Positions 22,005 to 34,337 of a stretch of 64,000 bases of DNA are shown piece after piece. Each line of letters opens with the position of its first letter. The first letter of the stretch is position 1. The notes below the pieces were generated by a model. That model was not told the origin of the DNA. It saw only the letters and a list, made by a program, of their open reading frames with translations, and ran no database searches. Both the position numbers and the translations under genes were made by a program. Location: contig JAGYXB010000559.1 of NCBI GenBank assembly GCA_022495005.1, forward strand, positions 434,001 to 498,000, read 5' to 3'. The DNA is from Rhyacophila brunnea. Taxonomy: Eukaryota > Arthropoda > Insecta > Trichoptera > Rhyacophilidae.

Positions 22005-22575
22005 TGGGGATTGCAATACCGAAGGAAAATATCAATACCGGTATTTTGGTATTCCTCATTGAATATCGGTATTTATATAAGTAACATATATGAAAAAAAC
22101 TAAACACATTAATATTTTATATCAAACGTATCTAAGTGCTTACATAATATTCTCTTGACATTAAAAAATATAATAATAGAAATACTAATTTTGAAAGTGC
22201 ACAGAAGTCTGTATGTTTTGCAAGCTGAGCCGGTAGGTATTGTAAGATATCTGAAATGTCAATCAAGCTCTCCTGTATTTTTAATTGTTAAATTAAAGGA
22301 TTAATGGTGTATTTTGATCGATGAAATCCTTACATAAAAAGTACAGAGTAGCGTATGCACTAAAAATACTTGCGTATTGGCAGCACAGAGCTTCTACCCA
22401 ATTTAATAGGGAATATGACGTAATGCAAGTCATAAGGAAAAAACATTAAATTCGTTTTCGAAAAAGCAAACGTTTTAATATCAAAAATATCGGTATTTTG
22501 GATATTTATAACCGGTATTTCGGTATCGATAAATACTGGAATCCCGGTTTTGAAATACAGGTATTGCAATCCCTA
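22005..22575. mobile_element. hAT-type MITE
   Basis: Ends TGGGGATTGCAATACCG and GGTATTGCAATCCCTA are inverted repeats, with subterminal CCGGTATTTNGGTAT words. Flanks GTTTCAGA (21997-22004) and GTTTCGGA (22576-22583) are an 8-bp duplication with one change. 571 bp, non-coding. Confidence 0.75.
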
Positions 22576-22583
22576 GTTTCGGA

Positions 22584-23839
22584 TAGCCCAAAACGAAGAT
22601 GAGCTCTCAAAGTTGACCACCAACGTCAGACAGATCATACCGGTAGATATTACAATTCACTTCCAGAAGATTTTTTTACTACTTTCACATATTTTATTGA
22701 AAATAATGATGCACACAAGGTTTAGTAAGGTTTTCAATAAAGACGGTAGTGAGTCAATCTACCATGAGAACAAAGTACCTACCGACAAAAATTTAAACAG
22801 TTCTATGGTTGAGTTTAAGACAGCTAACATTAGTAGTTACTAAAATGTATTATTAATTTATCACAACGCTCACAACTCCACGTTAATTTTATTGTTTTGA
22901 TAAACCTCAGTAAACACTCATTATTAAATAAGTTTACTTCATTATACGTATTTATGTATCTACATTCTACACTAACAGATGCGAATATTATACGATATTC
23001 AATGACCGAGTCGAAATAACGTTTTTATTTAGATTTTTCAGCGATTTAAATTCAAGTCGCGGTCTTTACCGCCAAAAACACTGTCTAATGAACAGCAATT
23101 ACCATGATATTACTAAAACGTTGGTTTATTCCTAACGAAGACAACTAAATATAACAACCGTATTGAATAAGTTAACCGTCACTTCTACCAGTAATCAGAA
23201 TCACAAGATACAAAGTTAGGTTATGAAAATGGAAAATGTACCGGCATTTTTTATGAGCGACCAATGGAGCAATTTTACGGCCCGACCCGTTCGGTTGTCA
23301 GATTTAAACTGTTATTCAAACATCGAATACAAGGTAATGGTTGCCAGAGACGTGCTCGGCTGGGGTCAGGAGATGGCAATGGATACAATACAGTATAGTA
23401 GTCACTCTATAAACAGACATTTCTGTTATAAAACCTAGGCAACAAAATATTATGACTGCAAGTAGTATACGTTCCTATAAGTAGTATAAAGTCTAGAAAC
23501 ACTTTCTCTCGTACCCCCTTTCCCTTTCAACTATTTTTGATCTTTATGTACATCGATCCCATTTAAATTTAATGAATAGGTACTTACCAACAAAAATCCA
23601 ATAATAACTCGTAATTAGAACAAAGAAAAAAATATATCAAACAATTTAGAAGATACATTTATACAAATTCAATTTCAAAATCCACACGTATTGATTTAGG
23701 ATCGACCGTGGTAATTTACTTTTGTGTACTATCAGGGATAGAAGAAAAATAAGAAGAAAATCGTAAACTCTTTTTTTATATCTAAAACAGAAATTACATT
23801 CATATTAACATATTAATTTCGTAACAGATGTTTATAATA
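22584..23839. other. Intergenic DNA; one unassigned short ORF
   Basis: An ORF at 23223-23438 (starting MKMENVPAFFMSDQWSNF) has a possible donor AAG|GTAATG at 23332. I do not recognise the peptide and would not call it a gene. Confidence 0.3.
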
Positions 23840-24220
23840 ATTCGTTACTGTACAGGCCAATTATTGCCGTAACCCTCACTTATCACCAAAGTGACATTTT
23901 GATGGTAACGGCTTATTGCATACTCTTATACGAACTGGCCAAGTATGTATCATAAATCCCAAAAAATATTTCATATCAAAATAATTTAAAACTATTTTTA
24001 AGCCATTTATCACTTGATAAAAAATATTCCAGCCAAATGCTGGAACCCTCTCTAAACCTAAGCCACAGGGTAAGTACAGAATTACTCACTCAATTTGTAA
24101 TAAAATCATAAATAAATATTATATAAAATAATAAGTAAATCCAATGCCCACAGTTTTTTTTCACTTCCTGAACAATTTGATATTTGAGGGTTACGACAAT
24201 TGGCCTGTACAGTGACGAAT
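23840..24220. mobile_element. MITE with about 40-bp inverted repeats
   Basis: TACTGTACAGGCCAATTA and GCCGTAACCCTCA (left) match the complement of TGAGGGTTACGACAATTGG and CCTGTACAGTGACGAAT (right). Exact ends and TSD are unclear because the flanks are AT-rich. Confidence 0.6.
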
Positions 24221-24916
24221 TATAATTATATATTCTTAAAACATATTTACGCCACTGCTAAATTATAAACTATAAAACAAACTTACAATATTTTTATAAA
24301 TATTTTCATATGCACGCTGTCATCATAAACATTGTATCATAGCCAAGCTGCATGATAGTTTTATTGTGGCTTTCGAATAAGTACAGTGATTTTCGGCCCA
24401 CAGATTATTACGGAGTAGTTTCAAGGTTACTGTAATAAATGGTATGCCGTAATATCCATAACGGGTAATGAATAAATCTCTTCTTTATGTTATAAATCAT
24501 TATAACATTTTTTGGCATAGTACTCGTACATCGTGTAATTTAATTAATATACTTACGATATTGGACGCGCCTATTGAGAAACTTTTGTTTCGTCAGTGGC
24601 TTTATTTTTCGGTGGGTGTGGAATATTTATTTTTTGCATCAAAAACGAAGTTAATAATAATTATTCTTATTTGTGTTTTATTTTATTTTTACATAAACAA
24701 AATAACAAATATATTTCGATATAAACATTAAGTGGGTAGTAACCAGATGTTTAAGAAAAGCCTTTATGTATATTATTATTATGTCAGTGTTTTTCAACGT
24801 TCATCTTACTAAAACGGCGCACTTGATCCTCCCCAACTTCGTGGACATACCAAGCATCGAGATATTAGAGATTAGACTATCGATCTAAGTGTGTGAAAGA
24901 CACCAAAATTGTTAAC
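24221..24916. other. AT-rich intergenic DNA
   Basis: No features recognised. Confidence 0.5.
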
Positions 24917-24919
24917 TTA

Positions 24920-25262
24920 GGCCCGTTTCAGACGGAACGCCGGTGTCGCGCTCGTATATAATAAGTAGGCCTTTGTATTCGAATAAAAGAGCATTTGTTT
25001 TATGTTTATGAACGCCCCAGAGCTATTATTTATTAACGCGTGTCCGGTACACTTTTCCGTCGGCAGCTACATTCTCAAGCCGTCGATACACTTGTTTTTA
25101 TTACCGCAGCCAGTTTTATGTTCTAATTTATATCACGAAATTATGCGTTGACTCATAAGCTCTGGGGCGTTCATAAACATAATACAAAGTCACCTTTATT
25201 CGAATACAAAGCCCTCCTATATTATATCGAGCGCGACACCGGTGGCCCGTCTGAAACGGGCC
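24920..25262. mobile_element. PIF/Harbinger-like palindromic MITE
   Basis: Ends GGCCCGTTTCAGACGG and CCGTCTGAAACGGGCC lie between TTA (24917-24919) and TTA (25263-25265), the 3-bp TSD of Harbinger elements. The inverted arms extend about 105 bp each (GGTGTCGCGCTCG and its mirror, then ATGAACGCCCCAGAGCT and its mirror), so nearly the whole 343 bp can fold on itself. Confidence 0.8.
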
Positions 25263-25265
25263 TTA

Positions 25266-26206
25266 CTATCCTAAATTCTTTTTCCATTTTCACGTATTCA
25301 ATTCGTTCTGCGTAATAAAATATATGTAGGTAGGTATTTTCAAAATATAATAGCTGTCTTTAAAAAAAATCTTATAATATCTACACTCATTACCTCGCAT
25401 TATAATCGTATTATTAACATCTTATAAATATACGTAATTTTAACCAACTGAGTGCTAAAAATCAATCAAATTTGTTTTATTATTGGCAGTATGTGTTGAA
25501 ACCCCAATGACAGTTTATCGCACAGGCAATTTTTTTCTATAAGGTGGCCTCCAAACCACTGAAAGCCTCGATCCTCCGTCTCCCTAAAGCCATCACGAAT
25601 TGGTATGGTAATAATTTATTAAACATACTGAAACAACAAAAGAAAGTCAAATCATATTATAAATTATGTATTTTTGTAAAAAATAAAGATAAACAGGTAA
25701 TGTAGAATGTGAAAAAATAATAATTCTTTGAATCTTATTGAAAAATGAATATCGTTTGTACATAGGTACAGATACATGTATATTTCACGATGTTAATTAA
25801 TTATTGCATGTCTGAGTTTTCTATAATTTGGGTGATACCATCTTTTCTTAATCAGAGCATGAAACATTATGAAAAAATATTTTTTTATTACAAAATATTG
25901 AACGATTTTTTATTATTATGTAAGTGTAAACTGTAAGATATGATATTAATAAAATAATAACAATGTGAATCGTGCAATAACTATTATTTGCCAATCAGTA
26001 TTCATTATTTTGCAATCAATTTTGATTGCGACTGATGGATACATCTATCTTTCGAATACCATTGATTGGGCTTAATTTACAACTGGTTTTTTATTTCTAT
26101 AAATTATATATGTGTTGTTAACAAAAAGGTTATAAGTAAATAAAGTTGTGAATTTATTCCGCACGGCACGGCTGTGAGGCCTTTATTCTCCCTCTTCACC
26201 CCTACG
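25266..26206. other. AT-rich intergenic DNA
   Basis: No features recognised. Confidence 0.5.
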
Positions 26207-26214
26207 GAATAGAC

Positions 26215-27508
26215 CAGTGCTCCACAACCTTTTCTCACCCACGGCACACTAAAAGTCTTCCCAGAATTCCGCGGCACACCACACGTAAAACAATGTATAC
26301 CTACACCAAAACATGGACCCCGCATACTCTAAAATAGCGTTTTTTAAATGGTGTTAGAGGTAAAATTAATGGTATTGATTATGTGTTTAGCGATTTTTTG
26401 TATTTATTAATTCATCCACTTGAATTATGGTTGTCGAATTATAGTTGTCGGATTAAGAATAATTATTTGTCGAGTACCTACTGACATAATAATAATAAAT
26501 TGTATCCTATAATCGCATGTTTTAAAATATTAATATTTTAATAAGCAAATTTGTAGTTTGTGCTTATCTCACTTATCCGGTTGATCTGACACGCTCCCCC
26601 CCTGAGCCTGGGTCCCCAGGCTAGAGCCCTATCAACCCCCCCTTGTGAGGGCCATGCACCAAAATTACAATAATTTATGTTTTTATTTGACAAATAATTA
26701 AATATACAAACAACATAACACACGATGAAGAACTAAATATACATATTTCCATGTATTTGTATTATCAATAAGTATAATAACTAATTAATGTGATAACTGA
26801 GCTTATTTCAATGAACGTAAAAGTTTTATATATTTTGAATTAATATTTGAAAGAGCAACACAAAGTTCTCAGTCAAGACCCTTCAAGCAAGACTGCTTAT
26901 TATTTTTAATTATAACTTGAGTTGAAAAACTTTTCTAACCTCGATATGTCGTAGTAAATGGAAGCTGAACTGCGACAACCCTGTCGAAAATCCGAGGATA
27001 TTCTTTATTAACCGAAATCCATAAAATAGCCAATGGAACATCGGCGAAGTTCAGTTTTAGCGTCCTGTCATTTCTCAATTCAACCAATTCCTCTCGAACT
27101 TATAGGGAAAGCACTTCTATAGAATTTTCGGATTTTTTTGCAAAATGGTTTCGAATCCAGTCGTATTGATTATATGAAAGTAATGATGAAATTTCTTTTG
27201 CAGCGAAATTAAATATTTTTGAGATGGATCCAAAATTAATTGTTTGTTATCAATGGGGTAGGCTGGTAGGTCCTTTGGTACATTTGTAGAGATCCTTATC
27301 TTAACTCCTTCTAATTTATTTATCAGAGCACGTCAATATATTTTCATTCTGACCTTGCATTGTTTTATTAAGTCCATCCAAGTGCTCAAATATATTACCA
27401 GCCATGTACGCAATAATATACAAAATTATTTGTGTTTTTTTTTTTGAAGCAATGCACCGCGGCACACCTAGCATCGCCTCGGCGCGGCACACCGGTTGCG
27501 GTGCACTG
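26215..27508. mobile_element. hAT-type element with a nested CATGGCCCCCACA-family fragment
   Basis: Ends CAGTGCTCCACAACC and the complement of GGTTGCGGTGCACTG are imperfect inverted repeats, both followed inward by CGGCACAC words. A perfect 8-bp duplication GAATAGAC flanks them (26207-26214 and 27509-27516). No intact transposase is seen in the 1.3 kb. Confidence 0.8.
26560..26657 (+). repeat. Fragment of CATGGCCCCCACA-family element
   Basis: TTATCTCACTTATCCGGTTG followed by a C-rich block and CTTGTGAGGGCCATG matches the right ends of the copies at 20600 and 31203. Confidence 0.6.
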
Positions 27509-27516
27509 GAATAGAC

Positions 27517-29111
27517 TATAGAGTATAGAGTCTGAGCAAATGGCTTACACTTATCTTTGCTCCCAGACTGTGCACATCTTGTTCCAGTTTTGGGGCTGCA
27601 ATTGTGATTTTAGTGGGTTTTCATTGCATCAAAATATATAGTAGGCAACATTTGTTTTATTAAAAACTGAATATATTATAAAAGAAATGAATGTTCTATT
27701 CAACGATGAAAATACAATAACGTAAAAAACACATAAATAAACATATTAGAAAAATCTCAAGAAAACGTTTTAGACTGTGATTACACTGTCCGTGTTCAGT
27801 GTGCCTATACGTATATAGTAATATTTTTTTTTTATTCAACGAATAATTTATTCACGATTTAAGAATGTAATATTCCTTATGGAACATACCTACGTAATTA
27901 AAAAAAACTCAGTGATATAAATACTTATCTACCTATTAGAAAAATCTTGGAAAATATGGTGCCAAGCGGGACTCGAACCGGCATCCATAGCATGCCAACC
28001 AATGTGCTAGGTATATTACTGAGGTGTTTCCGATTTATGTATGTATTTACTTATGTTTCTAAATCTCTTCTAAGTTATGTGTTTAAGTAGGTACCTACTC
28101 AGGGTTCGAAATGCACCAGAGCACACCGGAGCACAGCTGCGGTTTGTGAAATCATTGAGATTATCGCTCCATCTCGTGAAAAAAATAAATATTGCGTTCC
28201 GGTTCCTGAATAATTAATAACAATTACCTACCTAATTACTTAAATTTTCTTATTTTATAGTTACTTGATACTAAATTCACGTGCTGTTGTTTTTTTCAAT
28301 GTGTGTTTGAGCCCATGGTATGGACTTAATAGGTTAAGAAGTAAGATAACATCGATTTCGAGTAAAAACAAAAAAAATCCCCCATAAGAAGCCCATAATA
28401 GTATTTTTAATAGTTTAATACGAAATATGTGAGTCTCAGTAAAAATAATATTATTTATGACGTGTCTATAAGCTTTTCACCTGCGGCGCTATTATAACAA
28501 CGTGTGTATGCCACAAGTTTTAAGAATGTTATTTTATTTAATCGTCTGATCTAGGTAAATAAATATTACATACTTGTTTTTATACTATCATCAGCCGGGG
28601 TCGATCCACTGCTGGATGAAGGCCTTCCAATAGTCCCTCCACTCTTCTCGGTCCTTAGTTCTTTGCTGCTACGTACACGTTATACCTACAATACAAATAC
28701 AATTAGATAAATATGTTGATATTTTTGGAAAATTATCGAGTGGTCCAGTTCGTTTAATTTTCCATTTCGTCTCGTCGATAATTATATTATAGTTTATATT
28801 TGTTATACTGTTGAGTTTTTGAACAAAGTATTATAAATCTAATTATTGTAAGAAGTGATTGAATTATATTCTTATGATATTGTATTCGTCAAAGAATAGA
28901 ATTATTTTGACCGAAACTCGATTGGTTGAAAAATAAATGAAACAGATTTCAAAGAAAACTGAAGGATTCTTACATTGTATCATATTATTAGCACACTTTA
29001 AAATGTAATTTGCTACTTTACAAGGCTATTAGAAATTTGCTGAAATTTAACGTGTTTATGCGCTAATAATAAATATATGAAAAAATCATACCATAAGTTG
29101 TTACATACATA
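27517..29111. other. Intergenic DNA with SINE and LINE scraps
   Basis: CAGGGTTCGAAATGCACC at about 28100 is one end of the MITE family seen at 4455. At 28590-28675, TCGATCCACTGCTGGATGAA looks like an antisense LINE fragment common in insect genomes. Nothing else recognised. Confidence 0.35.
27958..28014 (-). repeat. tRNA-like (SINE head or tRNA pseudogene)
   Basis: On the minus strand TAGCACATTGGTTGGCATGC fits a pol III A box and GGTTCGAGTCCCGC a B box. A canonical cloverleaf with a paired acceptor stem is not visible. Confidence 0.4.
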
Positions 29112-29219
29112 TTTTAAACCAGTGGTTCCCAACCCCCGGTCCGTGGATCAAATGGTACCGGGCCGCCCAAGGAACATTAAATTATTTCCATTTTATTTAC
29201 TGTGGTGTATTTCTCTCGG

Positions 29220-30071
29220 AATCCATAGCTCGTGAAACCAACATAAGTGGATGGGTAGATAACAGTGCAACGCAGATTTGCGCTTATGTTGACGACATAG
29301 TAATTACAAGCAGATCCAAACAGAGGATGATCGACCATGGTGGCACTATGAAAATAAAAGCAGAAAACGCTGGGCTGCAAATAAACCAGTCAAAAACTAA
29401 ATATATGGTCAGCACACGCGATCAGGTACCGCTGCAGAATATAGACATAGGACAGCATGCATATGAAGGGGTGGACAAGTTCACGTATCTCGGATCCAGC
29501 CTAAATACCCAAAATAAGACAGCAGAGGAGATAAAAATCCGCCTTATCTCCGGGAATAAATGCTGGCATGCCTGCAAGCGACTGTTCGGGTCGAAAATTC
29601 TAGGCCGAAGAAGTAAACTTCTAATTTATAAAACAATTATAAGGCCAGTGGTCACTTATGGCTGTGAGACTTGGTGCTTAACTCAAAACGAGGAAAACAG
29701 CTGTCTTCGAGCGCAAAATACTCCGCAAAATCTTTGGACCCACGTTGGAAAATGGGAACTACAGAATAAAAATTAACCACGAGTTGGAAGAGCTGATTGA
29801 ACAGCAAACAATCATAAGATACTGTAAGTCCCAAAGACTACAATGGGCGGGACATGTGGAGAGAATGCCTGAAGTTAGAGCGCCAAGGATCATGATGAAG
29901 TGGCTACCCCAACGGAAGAGACCCAGAGGCCGTCCAAGAAGGAGATGGGCTGACGCCGTAGAAGTGGACTGGCTTCATATAGGAAGACCCGGTAACTGGA
30001 GAAGTGTGGCGAGAGACCGGAGTGAGTGGAGAGCCGTTGTGGAGGAGGCCAAATCCCACCCCGGGATGTAG
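29220..30071 (+). pseudogene. LINE reverse transcriptase C-terminal part, frame-shifted
   Basis: Frame 2 reads the catalytic box CAYVDDIVITS (near 29280), then GLQINQSKTKYMV, FTYLGSSLNTQNK and IIRPVVTYGCETWCL, the usual order from RT palm to thumb in insect non-LTR elements. It ends at 29776 after a frameshift. Frame 3 resumes at 29745 with LQWAGHVERMPEVRAPRIM, RGRPRRRWADAV and WRAVVEEAKSHPGM, and stops at 30071. The 5' half (endonuclease and most of RT) is missing. It is dead as a protein gene. Confidence 0.85.
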
Positions 30072-30091
30072 CGCCGTGGAAGAAGAAGAAG
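29220..30091 (+). mobile_element. 5'-truncated LINE nested in the hAT element
   Basis: An 11-bp duplication ATTTCTCTCGG (29209-29219 and 30092-30102) brackets it. The 3' end is an (AAG)n tail, not poly(A). The coding content is the end of a reverse transcriptase ORF. The insertion lies inside the hAT, so it is younger than that element. Confidence 0.9.
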
Positions 30092-30187
30092 ATTTCTCTC
30101 GGGTTTGTGCGACGTTCCATGGACGAGAGGTTAACCGGGAGCTGAGAGATTGCAAATGATGGCGGCCGTAAAACTACGCCTCTGCCG

Positions 30188-30365
30188 GTGTTCTGGATTA
30201 AAGTCATGGCGGAATACCCTGAGACTGCCACCACAGCACTTAAATCCATATTGCCATTTGCCATTGCCGACATCCTATCTGTGTGAAGCGGGGTTTTCTT
30301 CAATGACAGCAATCAAAACAAAACAACAGAATAAGCTGGACTTAAGCAACACACTTCGGGTGTGA
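30188..30365 (+). pseudogene. hAT transposase C-terminal (dimerisation) remnant
   Basis: One frame reads VFWIKVMAEYPETATTALKS and, after a frameshift near 30245, the next reads LPTSYLCEAGFSSMTAIKTK then QQNKLDLSNTLRV. The last part is the classic hAT dimerisation motif (YLCEAGFS..). A stop follows at 30363-30365. Confidence 0.8.
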
Positions 30366-30639
30366 TTGTCTCCTATTACACCAAGATGGAACCATCTCGT
30401 TGCAAAGAAACAAGCTCATGGTTCTCATTGATTTAGTGTTCTAGTGAGTTAAAATGTTAAATCACTTTATATTAATTTTTTTGGTGTAACTGTATTTTAT
30501 TTTGAAGGCATGTTTACATACAATTAAATCAAAACAATCTAAAATATAAACAACGCCCCCCCCTCAGCGGGCCGCGGTAAAATTATCAAACGTTGACCGG
30601 TCCGCGGCGATAAAAAGGTTGGGGACCACTGTTTTAAAC

Positions 30640-31202
30640 GAAAGCTCATTATTATAACATAGGAAGTAAGTAGTAGGTACTATTTTCTGTATTTAGTAAA
30701 AAAAAAGTAATAATAGTTGTTTTTAGCATATTATAATAATTACGGGTAGATATTATTAAACCTACTTTACTTTCAGAAAAGAACAAAATACTTGCAGTAC
30801 CTACCCTTTTAAAATTTTTCCACTTTCGTAGTACCTATCTACCTAAAACACGATGCTATTTCTAGTATTTCACCAAAAATATTTTTCTGATTGTCGATTT
30901 GAACTCTGAAAATCTATTAAACAATCAAACCTAATCATACAAATAATATAAGACAGTCTGTTAACTAAGTACACATTTAATTACCAAACAGTTAATTTTA
31001 TAATTTGTTGCCATAATTGCCAGCTAGTAGGGTAGAGTATCCTCCACGTAACTTTGCAATAATTGTACACAGTGACAAGATTGTGTGTAATACGCACTGC
31101 GTATTGTGTATTAGTAAATGCAAGGCGCCTGATTGGCTGATTTCATCAAATAATTCAAAAAATCTATACCAAATTGCAAGGTTACGTGGTGGGTAGTATC
31201 AT
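30640..31202. other. AT-rich intergenic DNA
   Basis: No features recognised. Confidence 0.5.
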
Positions 31203-31605
31203 CATGGCCCCCACACCCTGAAGCGGGCCCGGGCCCCCCTACCTATCGCTAAGGGTAAAGGCAGTTGACGCACTGCAGTTGTGTTTTCCAAATGGTGTGT
31301 GCAGTAAAATTAAGGTGTATTTTTAGCGATTTTTATATGTTTGTACATCCATTTTTAGTTGTCTTTTTGAGAGTCAAGAATTGTCGAGTATCGGCACACA
31401 GCTAAAAATTGCATCATAGAACCAAATATTTAAAAATATTAATACCATTTAAGTAAAATAGCGCCACCGGCGACTTTTTTTACTATGAGAGTAAATTTGT
31501 GATCTGCATTTATCTCACTTATCTGGTCGACTCGTCACGCCGGGCCCTTCCTGAGCCCGGGCCCCCAGGCTAGAGCCCAGTCAGCCCCCTCATTCTAGGG
31601 CCATG
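31203..31605 (+). mobile_element. CATGGCCCCCACA-family element, copy 3
   Basis: It starts CATGGCCCCCACACCCTG and ends CTAGGGCCATG, with the internal marks ATAGCGCCACCGGCGAC and TTATCTCACTTATCTGG shared with copy 1. TSD not resolved. Confidence 0.6.
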
Positions 31606-31655
31606 GGGCACATACTTAATGTATGCACCCTCAGATATTTCGAGTTTGTTATTAA

Positions 31656-33363
31656 TCTTCTAATATATAAAAATTAATATTTGTGTGTTTGTGTGTTTGT
31701 TTGTTCGTATTTAATGCGCAGCCATACCGTTCATCCGATTGCGATAAAACTTTGTAAACTTATTGCTTGCACTTGCGGGAAGAGTATAGGCTATACTAAT
31801 ATATAAAAATGAATGTCTGTTTGTCTGTGTGTCTGTCTGTCTGTGTGTCTGTCCCGTATGCGTTCCTATACCATTCATCCGATTGCAATGAAATTTTGGT
31901 AAGTGGTTGCATGCACACCCATGAAGGTTTCTGAATTAGAAAAATCATCATCTTCTTCTTCTTCTTCATTCTATCTTCTTTTATTCGTATGGTCCCTATA
32001 CCATTCATCCGATTGCGATGAAACCTTCGTCAGTTGTTGTGGTAACACCCGCAATGGTTTTGAATTAGTACAACTATCTTCTTCTTCTTCTTCATTCTAT
32101 ATTCTTCTATTCGTATGCGTTTCTATTCCATTCATCCGATTGCAATAAAATTTTCGTCAGTAATTGTGCCAACACCCGCGAAGGTTTCTGAATTAGTACA
32201 ACCATCTTCTTCTTCTATTCTATCTTCTATTCGTATGCGTTCCTATACAATTCATCCGATTGCAATGAAATTTTGATCAAGTGTTGTGCTCACGCCGCGA
32301 AGGTTTCTGAATTAGTACAACCGTCTTCTTCTTCTTCTATTCGTATGCGTTCCTATACCATTGATCCGATTGCAATGAAACTTTGGTGAGTTGTCGTGCG
32401 CACGCCTGCGAAGGTTTCTGAATTACCATTATCTTCTTCTTCTATTCGAATGCCTACCTACACCATTCATCCGATTGCAATGAAACTTTGGTGAGTTGTC
32501 ATGCGCATACCCACGAAGATTTCTGAATTAGAAAATCATCTTCTACTTCTATTCGTATGCGTTCCTATACCATTCATCCGATTGCAATGACATTTTGATC
32601 AAGTGTTGTGCCCTTACCTGCAAAGATTTCTGAATTAGTACAATCATCTTTTTCTTCTTCTATTTGTATGCATTCTTATGCCATTCATCCGATTGTGATG
32701 AAATTTTGTCCAGTTGTTGTGCACACGCCCGCAAAGGTTTCTGAATCAGTACAACCATCTTTTTCTTCTTCTATTTGTATGCGTTCTTATGCAATTCATC
32801 CGATTGTGATGAAATTTTGACCAGTTGTTGTGCGCACGCCCGCGAAGGTTTTTGAATTAGTACAACCATCTTCTTCTTCTTCTATTCGTATGCGTTCCTA
32901 TACCATTAATCCGATTGAAATGAAACTTTGGTGAGTTGTCATGCGCATGCCCACGAAGATTTCTGAATTAGAAAATCATCTTCTTCTACTATTCGTATGC
33001 GTTCCTATACCATTCATCCGATTGCGATGAAAATTTTGTCAGTTGTGTGCGCACACCTACGAAGGTTTCTAAATTATTATTATATAACATACAAAGTTTG
33101 TAGTTTGTTTGTCCCATCCAATTTTGATTTTTTTTTTACTACATATTAATAACATTAATAACGTTTTCATATTTTGGATTCGATTTTAATTTAGTGTTCT
33201 TATGTTTGACCTTCACTCTTATTAGAATTATTTTCATATTGCCATATTGTATTACACAGATATTTTAATATTAAAAAAAATAATTACCTCTTATTATTTT
33301 TCAAATATCTAAGATAAATATAACCACGAAGCGACCCCGTGCGAAGCCGGGTACTTCAGCTAG
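31656..33363 (+). mobile_element. Helitron (non-autonomous), with internal minisatellite
   Basis: The 5' end is A|TC (31655/31656), leading into TAATATATAAAAATTAATAT. The 3' end is a CCCG...CGGG hairpin about 11 bases before a terminal CTAG followed by T (33360-33364). TC...CTAG inserted between A and T without duplication, with a 3' hairpin, is diagnostic of Helitrons. A second 5'-like start (TAATATATAAAAATGAATGT) occurs at about 31798. No Rep/helicase is encoded; the interior is a tandem array. Confidence 0.8.
31856..33075 (+). repeat. Minisatellite inside the Helitron, about 11 units
   Basis: Units of roughly 105-130 bp carry TATACCATTCATCCGATTGC, then GATGAAATTTTG, ACGCCCGCGAAGGTTTCTG, AATTAGTACAACCATC and a (CTT)n run of variable length. 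Copies of the ATCCGATTG word begin near 31879, 32010, 32138, 32258, 32366, 32472, 32578, 32690, 32799, 32911 and 33018. An earlier diverged copy lies near 31737. Confidence 0.9.
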
Positions 33364-33963
33364 TTAATTATAAAAATAAGTATTATAAAATGAGATGCGA
33401 GAACTTTGAAATGCCGTGCGATGGCCAAATATGTATTACCAACATATACATGGCGTAAAATGAAGAATAAAGTACCTACCTATTTTATTCAAAACTTAAA
33501 AATAAACCGTTGCTGTTGTAGAATGGGCGAGTACCCACTGAACAAGATTTTGTGAATCGTTGCGAGTGTTGCGACAACGCTGACAACCGTTGGGTGTCGG
33601 GTCAGAGACACTGCTAACTGCTACTCTTGCTTACTCTGTTACGTCATCACCAGAGGCATAGTCGTGATATTCGTGGTGAAGCAACTGCATTTCCTCTAAT
33701 CAGCTGCAGTTGAATGCTGTTACCTGTGTTCTAAGCGACAGAGATGCGAGCACGTGCGGTGACCTTTCACTTTCACGTGCGCACTTTACGCGAGGCTTTG
33801 TAATGCAGCCGTGTCATCATAGTCGACAAATTTAATCTTACTAACTAGATGCACAAAGCTAACTAGCAGCGTGGTTTTTCATTTACTTTTGGAGGATTGG
33901 TTAACAGCGGCCAATCGATCCGAATTATTAGGATGGCATATAACTAGAATGTACATGCTGTTC
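33364..33963. other. Intergenic DNA, locally GC-richer
   Basis: At 33500-33830 the base composition is less AT-rich than its surroundings and CACGTG occurs twice. I cannot assign it. Confidence 0.3.
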
Positions 33964-34337
33964 CAGTGACGTCCCGTGGGGGTAGGGAGATTGAGCGTCG
34001 CTTGGGGGCGGCAGTTACTCGAAGGGCTGCAAATCGAGGATAATCATTTGGTATATATAGAAATAGCTACCTACTTAAGCTTAGTAATAACGAAAATATC
34101 TTTCCATTAAAAATTCAGCTCACTGGTTGGAAACAAAATATATTAATTAACATACAAGGTTTAACAGGACTGACTTTTTTGTTGTGTTCGCGATGTCTAG
34201 TTTACTTCCGTTGCCCTTCGACGTCCTTGGTGACCAGAAACGACACGTTTTCGGATGATGAAAAATACTGTTTAACAAAAAATGTGACGGCATTTTGGCG
34301 CTGTCCAGGGGCGGCATTTTGTCTAGGGACGTCACTG
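33964..34337. mobile_element. hAT-like MITE
   Basis: CAGTGACGTCCC and GGGACGTCACTG are perfect 12-bp inverted ends. Flanks TGCTGTTC and CGCTGTTT agree at six of eight positions, an eroded 8-bp duplication. 374 bp, non-coding. Confidence 0.65.

Larger units (their letters stand above)
29120..30631 (+). mobile_element. hAT transposon interrupted by a LINE
   Basis: Ends CAGTGGTTCCCAACCC and GGTTGGGGACCACTG are inverted repeats. A perfect 8-bp duplication TTTTAAAC flanks them (29112-29119 and 30632-30639). The element keeps only the 3' part of a hAT transposase (30188-30365). Without the LINE it is about 0.63 kb. Confidence 0.9.

Noticed and set aside
23223..23438. A short ORF with a possible donor site
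   Set aside because: The peptide is not recognisable, there is no partner exon, and ORFs of this length are expected by chance.
27958..28014. A functional tRNA gene
   Set aside because: Box A and B words are present, but I could not form a paired acceptor stem or an anticodon loop, so it is called tRNA-like only.
31903..32820. ORFs rich in Ser over the 31.9-32.8 kb region
   Set aside because: They are translations of the (CTT)n-bearing minisatellite inside the Helitron.
31856..33075. A CRISPR-like array
   Set aside because: The units are long, imperfect, have no unique spacers, and lie inside a eukaryotic Helitron.
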